Source of the DNA: an uncultured Bacteroidales bacterium
GTDB taxonomy: Bacteria > Bacteroidota > Bacteroidia > Bacteroidales > WCHB1-69
Length of the DNA stretch: 36,733 bases
Direction: 5' to 3'
Assembly (NCBI GenBank): GCA_900315245.1
Contig: OMYJ01000015.1
Coordinates: forward strand, 4,709-41,441
The notes under the pieces: model-generated
Seen by the model: only the letters and a program-made list of their open reading frames with translations
The model's database searches: none
What the model was told of the DNA's origin: nothing
In this document: in pieces, positions 1 through 5,612 of the stretch
Layout: every line of letters starts with the position of its first letter
Position numbering within the stretch: the first letter of the stretch is position 1
Made by a program: the position numbers and the translations under genes

Positions 1-2026
1 CAACGGGCGTACCTTCCAACGTGATCTCGCATGCGTCTGCTACCTTGATCTTGTACATCTGAGACAAATCCAAAACTCTCAATTGTCCAGTCCAACGGCT
101 GTTGTTAGGATTGTAGGTGGCGTTTTGGCTCTGACCCTGAATGGTGATGGCGGTGTTACCCGTGGCGACAAGAGCGGCCTTCAAGTCGTTGAGGTTGGTC
201 TCAACATTGAACGACACCCAGTTCGTGCCAGCGGCCAGGGCAATCTCCTGAGTCGACTGTGTGCCCTGGTTGATGGTCAGGTGGAGGGTATCGGTACTCG
301 CGCAGCCGTCGGCATTGTTGTATTCGTAGGTGTAAACGCCGCTGGTGGAGTAGGTTGTGCCGTGCCATGTGAAGCTCTCGTCGGCACTCTCCGTCTCGGC
401 ATTGTGCGTACCATAATTAATGGTGAGAAGCAGCGTGACAATAGAGTCACAGCCGTTGATGTTGGCACCTGCAAGGGTATGTGTGAGGTTGCTGCAGCTT
501 TCGGTGATGTTGGAGTGGTTGTACCAGTCGAATGACTCACAAGCTGTAGCCGTGGTGTCGCCCGTGGTGGGTTGGTTTACCGTGACGGTGGCCGTGGCGG
601 TGCTGGTACAGCCGTTAGCCGTGCCTGTCACGGTATAAACACCGGAAGCGGTGGGATGCACGGTTGCGCCGCTGCCCAATCCGTTGCTCCAACTGTAGCT
701 GCTGGCTCCAGATGCCGTGACGGTGATGTCGTCGCCTTCACAAGCAGTATAGATTCCATTATTGTTCAGGGTGATGTTAGGCAACGCAGGCGTGAATTGG
801 ATGTAGTAATAGAATTCGGAGTTGTCGTTGTGCTTTACGTAAATGGTGGCTTTGTATCCATTTTGAGGAACCGCTGGCATGATGGTGAATTGGGAGATGA
901 GTTTTGACCGAGGTGTGGCGAATACTTGCGGGATGTTGTTGCAGGGGATGGGGGTGGGGTAGGTCCAAGTCACCGAGCCGCCGTTGTTGAAGGTAGGGTT
1001 GCCGTTGGCATCATACGTGCGGGAAGGTTCGTGTGTGGCATACTCGGCGGCGTTGAAAGTGTTCAATGCATCACTGTTGGCTGTTCCGCCAATTGTAAGG
1101 GATGCTAATCCCTTATCGTAGATGCACCAAAGTTCGTCAACATATAGAGCATCATTAACGGATTGATTCTCTTCCCCGGCTGTCTTATCTGTGGAAAAGG
1201 AAGCTAACATATATGTAGGTCGGTTGAGAGTGGTGTAATATCCATACGTTGGATGTGTTGGCCTGTCCGTTTGGCCGATAAAATTGAATGCACTGCCTGT
1301 TGTTGAGCCTGGATGAGAATACGAGAATGGATGAACCTCTCTCTTCCAAGTGGATGATTGGTTGAAAGTATCTACAGAAGATCCTATAAGTCGAGTTGAG
1401 GAGCCCCCATAAAGTGTTCCATCTGCTCTATCTCTGAATTCCCCAGCTTCATGTATGTAAACTTTAAATAAAGGTTGGACAGCCGCTTTTTGCATATTAG
1501 TCCTGTAATAGAATGACATGGAATCAGGACATCCCACAAAGGCCCATGTGAAATATCCGGAAGTACTATATGAACTGGTTGCATCAGGATTGGTGAAATT
1601 GTAATTACCATTGTTTTGAGGGTTGGTTGACAAGGCAATTTTTGTTTGGCCTGATGAAAGTGCTCCATTAGCTTTTTTGCTGGCAATAGATCTGCATATT
1701 ATTCCGATATATTTAGTGCTGTTAGTTGTGTTTTCAGTAGTTAGAATAAATTGTTGGCTTGTTGAGTTGCTGTAATTAACAGAATGATGGTGGTTTTTAG
1801 TTCCACCTGCAAGAGATATAGCCCAGCTAGCATTAGCTTCATCAAAAGTGTGCCAGTTGTATGGTACCCACTCAGCATTAGTACCGCCATCTGTGCTGCA
1901 ATTGTGATTTTTCCACTTTTCGAACCCAGGGTTGGGGAACTGTGTGTTGGTTTTTGTGACTTGAGCGTGTACCGCGCTTGCTATAAGGAATAGCAGCACG
2001 CTCATCAAGATTAAAGGTTTTTTCAT
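1..2026 (-). CDS. Partial exported surface protein, PCMD-like N-terminus plus Ig-like repeats
   Basis: The reading frame is open from an ATG at 2026 down to the window edge, so the C-terminus is missing (about 675 residues seen). Residues 1-22 form a signal peptide ending in VHAQ. The mature N-terminus, with FPNPGFEKW and later VDELWCIYDKG, resembles the putative carbohydrate-metabolism (PCMD) domain of Bacteroidetes surface proteins. Around residues 420-480 is an Ig-like module (ITVTASGASSYSWSNG, then TATVTVN), followed by two shorter repeats of the type GCDSIVTLLLTIN and GCASTDTLHLTIN, which are typical of large T9SS cargo. The visible end, NWVSFNVE, begins another module. A T9SS sorting domain is expected beyond the edge but cannot be seen. 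It is probably a secreted or cell-surface adhesin or carbohydrate-binding protein; the substrate is unknown. A promoter lies at 2090-2123. Confidence 0.85.
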   Translation of the reverse strand, partial: MKKPLILMSVLLFLIASAVHAQVTKTNTQFPNPGFEKWKNHNCSTDGGTNAEWVPYNWHTFDEANASWAISLAGGTKNHHHSVNYSNSTSQQFILTTENTTNSTKYIGIICRSIASKKANGALSSGQTKIALSTNPQNNGNYNFTNPDATSSYSTSGYFTWAFVGCPDSMSFYYRTNMQKAAVQPLFKVYIHEAGEFRDRADGTLYGGSSTRLIGSSVDTFNQSSTWKREVHPFSYSHPGSTTGSAFNFIGQTDRPTHPTYGYYTTLNRPTYMLASFSTDKTAGEENQSVNDALYVDELWCIYDKGLASLTIGGTANSDALNTFNAAEYATHEPSRTYDANGNPTFNNGGSVTWTYPTPIPCNNIPQVFATPRSKLISQFTIMPAVPQNGYKATIYVKHNDNSEFYYYIQFTPALPNITLNNNGIYTACEGDDITVTASGASSYSWSNGLGSGATVHPTASGVYTVTGTANGCTSTATATVTVNQPTTGDTTATACESFDWYNHSNITESCSNLTHTLAGANINGCDSIVTLLLTINYGTHNAETESADESFTWHGTTYSTSGVYTYEYNNADGCASTDTLHLTINQGTQSTQEIALAAGTNWVSFNVETNLNDLKAALVATGNTAITIQGQSQNATYNPNNSRWTGQLRVLDLSQMYKIKVADACEITLEGTPV

Positions 2027-2089
2027 ACTGTTTGTTTTTAAAATATTGTTAGAATTTTTGATGCCTATAATTGGAAAACAAAACGGCGG

Positions 2090-2123
2090 CAAAAATACAA
2101 AATATATGATACGCTCGGTCAAA
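2090..2123 (-). promoter_or_regulatory. Bacteroidetes promoter of the surface protein gene
   Basis: On the minus strand the -7 box TATTTTTG lies at 2097-2090 and a TTTG lies at 2123-2120, 22 nt upstream. This is close to the TTTG/TAnnTTTG consensus of the Bacteroidetes primary sigma factor. It is followed by about 60 nt of A/T-rich leader before the ATG. Confidence 0.6.
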
Positions 2124-2192
2124 AATCGCACAATTGATTTTTTAAACCGCTGATTTTAAGAAAAATAAAAATGTTAAATTTTGTTAATGCTA

Positions 2193-2217
2193 TAGAAATG
2201 CGAATGCATTTCTACAA
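2193..2217 (-). repeat. TTGTAG palindrome at the thioesterase stop codon
   Basis: A perfect 9-bp inverted repeat (TAGAAATGC / GCATTTCTA, 4-nt spacer) spans 2193-2214. Read on the minus strand it starts with TTGTAG, and these six bases are the last sense codon and the stop codon of the thioesterase. There is no T-run behind it, so it is not a typical terminator. It shares its opening hexamer and layout with the palindromes at 13527 and 19107. Confidence 0.65.
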
Positions 2218-2727
2218 TCTGCCTAACAGGAGAACCGCTTCTTCCAGGGTCACTTCCTCCTCAGCGAGGCGGGCGGGGATGTATCCCATCTCTATCGACT
2301 TCTCACCACTATATATAAAATAAGTACAGGTGCACTCTGCACAGCACACCCCTTCGGGACTGAGAATCTCGCCGTGCACGATGGCAATGTTGCGGCGTTG
2401 CTCCACCAGTTTCGCGTTCAGGCGGATGTACGGCCACAAGGTGCTCACCGGTTTGCGGTAGCGCATCTCCATCTTCGCCGTCACCCCGGAGGTCTGCAGC
2501 TGGTAGAAGACCACCCACCCGCAGATCTCGTCCAACAGGGTGGCCTGGATGCCGCCGTGCAGCGTGTCGATCCAGCTCACAAAGTTCGGGTTCGCCTTCC
2601 AGACGGAAACCACCTGCTCCCCGTCCCAGTAGAAACGCATTTGCACGCCTTGCGGATTGCCGGGGTTGCACCCGAAACAGTTGTATCCGTGTGTGTTGCC
2701 TATCCAGGGGTTGATGATTCTTTTCAT
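2212..2727 (-). CDS. PaaI-type hotdog-fold thioesterase
   Basis: This 171-aa protein has the hotdog-fold signature HGGIQATLLDE near residues 57-67, preceded by a cysteine-containing N-terminus (CFGCNPGNPQG) common in PaaI-like acyl-CoA thioesterases. It probably hydrolyses a small or aromatic acyl-CoA in the cytoplasm; the substrate cannot be read from the sequence. Length is normal for the family with a short C-terminal extension. The last codons (R-L-stop) lie in the palindrome at 2193-2217. The start is the ATG at 2727, directly preceded on its own strand by a 7-nt tandem repeat (2730-2800) rather than a Shine-Dalgarno site. It is divergent from the DUF4332 gene. Confidence 0.85.
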   Translation of the reverse strand: MKRIINPWIGNTHGYNCFGCNPGNPQGVQMRFYWDGEQVVSVWKANPNFVSWIDTLHGGIQATLLDEICGWVVFYQLQTSGVTAKMEMRYRKPVSTLWPYIRLNAKLVEQRRNIAIVHGEILSPEGVCCAECTCTYFIYSGEKSIEMGYIPARLAEEEVTLEEAVLLLGRL

Positions 2728-2729
2728 AA

Positions 2730-2800
2730 TGGTTATGGGTTATAGGTTATTGGTTATTGAAGCTTTGGTTTATGGTTTATAGTTTATAGTTTTTGGTTGT
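2730..2800. repeat. 7-nt tandem repeat (GGTTATN) in the thioesterase 5' leader
   Basis: Units of GGTTATG/A/T repeat four times, then GAAGCTT, then a TTTATGG/TTTATAG block. On the minus strand this reads AAGCTTCAATAACC followed by NATAACC units that run up to the start codon. The same word is found at 8658, 14492 (opposite orientation) and 27631. Confidence 0.85.
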
Positions 2801-2832
2801 TGATTGGTTCGGGGTGGTTGAAAAAAACGCGG

Positions 2833-2840
2833 CAAAAATA
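2833..2840 (-). promoter_or_regulatory. Possible -7 box for the thioesterase gene
   Basis: TATTTTTG followed by CCGCG on the minus strand fits TAnnTTTG and lies about 105 nt before the start codon. No good -33 TTTG is seen at the usual distance. It would overlap the divergent promoter of the DUF4332 gene. Confidence 0.4.
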
Positions 2841-2846
2841 TAAAAT

Positions 2847-2877
2847 TTTGCAAGATATTAAGAAAAATGTATCTTTG
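2847..2877 (+). promoter_or_regulatory. Promoter of the DUF4332 gene
   Basis: TTTG at 2847-2850 and TATCTTTG at 2870-2877 with a 19-nt spacer match the Bacteroidetes consensus exactly. This places the transcription start near 2884, so the in-frame ATG at 2867 lies inside the promoter and cannot be the start codon. Confidence 0.75.
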
Positions 2878-2905
2878 CGGTCGAAATTTTAAAAATTTAA
2901 TGGTT

Positions 2906-3313
2906 ATGAGTTACAAAATTATTGACGTAGAAGGTATCGGCGAAGTTTACGCCGCGAAACTTGCTGAAGCAGGCATCAACACGGTTGAGGAATTGCTGGA
3001 GGCCGCCAAGAAGCCTGCCGGGCGTGCCGCGCTGGCGGAGAAGACCGGCATCTCCCCGAAACTGGTGCTCACATGGGCCAACCACGCCGATCTGATGCGC
3101 ATCAACGGTGTCGGCCCGCAATTCTCCGAACTCCTTGAAGCTGCCGGTGTGGATACTGTGAAAGAATTCCGTCACCGCGTGGCCGAAAACCTCGTCGCCA
3201 AGATGAACGAGATCAACGAACAGAAGCACCTCGTGGGCCGTGTACCCACTGCCGCTGAACTCCAGAAGATGATTGATCAGGCCAAGGAAATCGAACCGAT
3301 GATGGAGTATTAG
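2906..3313 (+). CDS. DUF4332-type helix-hairpin-helix protein
   Basis: This 135-aa protein (MSYKIIDVEGIG...) contains two helix-hairpin-helix-like motifs, VEGIGEVYAAKLAEAG near the N-terminus and INGVGPQFSELLEAAG near the middle. This resembles DUF4332 proteins, which look like the DNA-binding HhH tandem of repair proteins and polymerases. Function is not established; non-sequence-specific nucleic-acid binding is inference from the fold. The start at 2906 (or 2900) is chosen because the promoter occupies 2847-2877. A well-formed promoter and a strong inverted repeat behind the stop suggest a monocistronic gene. Confidence 0.8.
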   Translation: MSYKIIDVEGIGEVYAAKLAEAGINTVEELLEAAKKPAGRAALAEKTGISPKLVLTWANHADLMRINGVGPQFSELLEAAGVDTVKEFRHRVAENLVAKMNEINEQKHLVGRVPTAAELQKMIDQAKEIEPMMEY

Positions 3314-3434
3314 TTGGCCTTTGGCTGTTGGCCTTTGGCTGTTGGCTGTTGGCTTTCTAAACCAATCAACAGCCAATAGCTAAAAGCCAATAGCTAATAG
3401 CTAATAGCTAAAAGCCAATAGCTAATAGCTAAAA
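3314..3434. repeat. Two facing 7-nt repeat blocks (TTGGC... / AGCCAAT...)
   Basis: Right after the DUF4332 stop lies a block of TTGGCYKT words (3314-3355), then from about 3363 a block of AGCCAAT and AGCTAAT/A heptamers up to 3434. The blocks are roughly complementary, and TTGGCTGTTG (3342-3351) pairs perfectly with CAACAGCCAA (3367-3376). The transcript could form a long hairpin that might serve as a terminator, although a T-run is lacking. Confidence 0.8.
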
Positions 3435-3439
3435 AAGTG

Positions 3440-3447
3440 TATCTTTG
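3440..3447 (+). promoter_or_regulatory. -7 box of the unknown 224-aa gene
   Basis: TATCTTTG followed by CCGC matches the -7 consensus and lies 25 nt before the chosen ATG. The region where a -33 box should be is occupied by the end of the 7-nt repeat block. Confidence 0.55.
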
Positions 3448-3472
3448 CCGCTCAATTTTTGATACGGAAAAT

Positions 3473-4147
3473 ATGGATGATAGTTTATGTAAATTGTTGA
3501 TAACCAAAGGTGAACTGAAGCAAAGCATCTTTACGGTGACGTTGGAGACGATGCAGCTTTTCAAGGATGCCGCCAAAAGTTTCGAGGAACATTACCGCGA
3601 CAACTACGCTGACGACCATGACAGCATTCCGGTGCTCTTCACCAACAAGAACCAGTACCAGTTCATGCTCAAGTTCGGCGGCGATGTGCTGATCTTCCTC
3701 ATGCACACCAATATCTTTGAGTTCTCCCGCGATCACGAGGTGATGCGCACCCCCTATATTAAAGAGGACAAGGATCGTTCCTATTGCGGTATGATCCAGA
3801 TATTCAACTTCTTGGGCGATTCCCTGAAGTATGACCGCGTGAACGACCTCGGCTATATGATCGGACGTATCTTCATCAACAAGGAGGGGCATTATTACAT
3901 AGAAGGCAAACGCGAGCTGGCGCAGGTCATCAACAATTTCAGCAGCAACGAAATTTCTGCGGAGGCCGTCAAGGAAATCCTCAGTTCCGCTATTCGATAT
4001 ACGCTGAATTTTGACCTTTTAGTGCCAAATTATGAGGATATGAAGATCATTACCGTGAATGATATCCTCCAATTGGAAGAACAAACGAACCTCCTTAGAA
4101 CTGGTAAACGTCTGGGATTCAGGTTTGAACAAGACAAAAACGAATAA
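3473..4147 (+). CDS. Unrecognised 224-aa soluble protein
   Basis: I do not recognise a family. The protein (MDDSLCKLLITKGELKQ...) is acidic, with no signal peptide or membrane segment, so it is probably cytoplasmic. It appears to be mixed alpha/beta, with a hydrophobic core around VLIFLMHTNIFEF and a charged C-terminus (RFEQDKNE). The start at 3473 is preferred over the in-frame ATG at 3437, which lies before the -7 box. It stands alone between a repeat block and the tRNA-Glu gene. It may be a conserved Bacteroidales protein; no function is proposed. Confidence 0.75.
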   Translation: MDDSLCKLLITKGELKQSIFTVTLETMQLFKDAAKSFEEHYRDNYADDHDSIPVLFTNKNQYQFMLKFGGDVLIFLMHTNIFEFSRDHEVMRTPYIKEDKDRSYCGMIQIFNFLGDSLKYDRVNDLGYMIGRIFINKEGHYYIEGKRELAQVINNFSSNEISAEAVKEILSSAIRYTLNFDLLVPNYEDMKIITVNDILQLEEQTNLLRTGKRLGFRFEQDKNE

Positions 4148-4167
4148 CGGAAAAATATTTTTTCAAA

Positions 4168-4201
4168 TTTGGCGGAGCATATCAAAAAAAGTGTACTTTT
4201 G
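4168..4201 (+). promoter_or_regulatory. Promoter of tRNA-Glu
   Basis: TTTG at 4168-4171 and TACTTTTG at 4194-4201 (22-nt spacer) lie 23 nt before the mature 5' end of the tRNA. Confidence 0.65.
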
Positions 4202-4224
4202 CCGCGTCAAATTTGACACCTGAT

Positions 4225-4302
4225 GGCGTGTTCGTCTAGTTGGCCTAGGACGTAAGATTTTCATTCTTAAAATCAGGGGTTCGAATCCCCTACACGCTAC
4301 CA
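4225..4302 (+). tRNA. tRNA-Glu (anticodon UUC)
   Basis: The cloverleaf folds fully: acceptor GGCGTGT/ACACGCT (first pair G-U), D arm GTCT...AGGAC, anticodon stem TAAGA/TCTTA with loop TTTTCAT giving anticodon TTC, T arm AGGGG/CCCCT with TTCGAAT loop, discriminator A and an encoded CCA at 4300-4302. It has its own promoter and terminator and is a single-gene unit. Confidence 0.97.
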
Positions 4303-4304
4303 CC

Positions 4305-4330
4305 AAGCAACCTCAAAGGTTGCTTTTTTT
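4305..4330 (+). terminator. Rho-independent terminator of tRNA-Glu
   Basis: An 8-bp stem AAGCAACC/GGTTGCTT with 5-nt loop TCAAA is followed by a run of seven T residues, two bases after the CCA end. Confidence 0.9.
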
Positions 4331-4353
4331 GTATCTGTCCACCACCCCGTCAT

Positions 4354-4440
4354 AGTCTAAGTTTAAGTCTAAGTTTAAGTCTAAGTTTAAGTCTAAGTCT
4401 AAGTTTAAGTCTAAGTCATAGTCATAGTTATAGTCAAAGT
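4354..4440. repeat. 6-nt tandem repeat (AGTCTA/AGTTTA) before the radical SAM gene
   Basis: About 14 units of six bases alternate AGTCTA and AGTTTA, then shift to AGTCAT/AGTTAT/AGTCAA. The tract ends 17 nt before the start codon. No TAnnTTTG promoter is seen between the terminator and the ATG, so the tract occupies the region where a promoter or leader is expected. Confidence 0.9.
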
Positions 4441-4457
4441 TCCAACTCAAAGTCCCC

Positions 4458-5417
4458 ATGTCCACCGCATACCGCGTCATCCCCATCTTCCTGCCGATGC
4501 TGGCCTGCCCGCACCGTTGCGTCTATTGCAATCAGTATGTGATTTCCGGACAGCAGAAACTTCCTGATATTCATGATGTTGTCGGGCTGGTAGAACGAAA
4601 TCTTTCCACAATGCCGGCAAACACACACAAGCGTGTGGCATTTTTCGGTGGAAGCTTCACCTGTCTGCCAGAGTCGGTGCAGAACCGTTATTTAGACGCG
4701 GTGCAGCCGTACCTTCAGGAGGGGCGGATTGAGGGGATACAACTGTCCACCCGCCCGGACTATATCGATGACCATATTCTGCAAAATCTTAAAAACAAGG
4801 GCGTTACACTGATTGAGTTGGGAGCACAGTCTTTAGACGATCAGATACTGGCGCGTTGCGGGCGAGGACATACCGTTGCGGATGTGGAAAATGCCTCCCG
4901 ACTAATCCGTCAACACGGCATCAACCTTGGGTTGCAGATGATGATTGGATTGCCCGGCGACACGAAAAAGACTGCATTACGTACGGCGGATCGTATCGTA
5001 TCGTTCGGGGCCACATGCACCCGCATCTACCCGACGTTGGTCGTGGAAGGCACCGCGCTGGCCGATGACTACCGTGACGGGAAATATGCGCCTTTGTCGC
5101 TGGAGGAAGCTGTGGACTGGTGCAAGGAGCTTTACCGCTATTTTAAGACAGTTGGTGTCACGGTGTTGCGTATGGGTCTGCACCCCACACAAGATCTTCG
5201 AGCAGGGGACCATCTGCTTGCAGGCCCCTTCCATGTCTCTTTCAAAGAATTGGTGCTCACCGCGTTATGGCACGACCGTATTGCGGAACAAATCGCCCGA
5301 GAGGGTAGGGAGGACATCACGGTGATAGTACCGTCTGACGAGATGAATTATGCTGTCGGGTATGGTTCCGCGAACAGGAAGGCATTTCCGAAGGTGACGT
5401 TTGAAATTAAGAATTAA
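4458..5417 (+). CDS. Elp3-like radical SAM protein
   Basis: This 319-aa protein has the radical SAM cluster motif CxxxCxxC at Cys17, Cys21 and Cys24 (CPHRCVYC), a GGSFT glycine motif, and IELGAQSLDD, as in the Elp3/YhcC branch. It lacks the C-terminal GNAT acetyltransferase domain of full Elp3 (normally over 500 aa) and ends in a short radical-SAM C-terminal region. It should bind a [4Fe-4S] cluster and S-adenosylmethionine in the cytoplasm; RNA modification is a family-based guess. It follows tRNA-Glu(UUC), a tRNA whose wobble uridine is a target of Elp3-type enzymes, which is suggestive only. The last residues EIKN and the stop codon are encoded by a repeat of AATTAAG. Confidence 0.85.
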   Translation: MSTAYRVIPIFLPMLACPHRCVYCNQYVISGQQKLPDIHDVVGLVERNLSTMPANTHKRVAFFGGSFTCLPESVQNRYLDAVQPYLQEGRIEGIQLSTRPDYIDDHILQNLKNKGVTLIELGAQSLDDQILARCGRGHTVADVENASRLIRQHGINLGLQMMIGLPGDTKKTALRTADRIVSFGATCTRIYPTLVVEGTALADDYRDGKYAPLSLEEAVDWCKELYRYFKTVGVTVLRMGLHPTQDLRAGDHLLAGPFHVSFKELVLTALWHDRIAEQIAREGREDITVIVPSDEMNYAVGYGSANRKAFPKVTFEIKN

Positions 5418-5485
5418 GAGTTAAGAATGAGAGTGTTAATGTCACCGCTACTCGCAAATCGCAAACCGTAAATCGTAAACCGCAC
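5405..5485. repeat. Two 7-nt repeat blocks overlapping the radical SAM gene end
   Basis: AATTAAG, AATTAAG, AGTTAAG (from 5405) overlap the last codons and stop of the radical SAM gene. A second block with a different word (CGCAAAT, CGCAAAC, CGTAAAT, CGTAAAC) occupies 5453-5485. Confidence 0.8.
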
Positions 5486-5543
5486 ATTTCCAGCCAGTAA
5501 CAAAAAAAAATCAAAATACAACCGTTATCTACTTTATATATAT

Positions 5544-5551
5544 TATATTTG
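5544..5551 (+). promoter_or_regulatory. -7 box of the pheT operon
   Basis: TATATTTG followed by CAGCCGC matches the -7 consensus, with about 60 nt of leader before the pheT start. No clear -33 TTTG is found. Confidence 0.55.
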
Positions 5552-5612
5552 CAGCCGCAAAAAAAGAATCTGTTTTTGCGGTTAATGTGTTTATTATAAA
5601 ATAGTTACATAT

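Noticed and set aside
83..1108. Several plus-strand frames in the first kilobase
   Set aside because: They lie opposite the continuous minus-strand reading frame with signal peptide and Ig-like repeats, which is the real gene.
2867..2905. Upstream in-frame ATG for the DUF4332 gene
   Set aside because: It lies within the -7 box at 2870-2877, before the expected transcription start.
4354..4440. CRISPR-like or telomere-like array
   Set aside because: Units are 6-7 nt with no spacers and no cas genes; GGTTATN resembles telomere repeats only by chance, as the window is internal to a chromosome.
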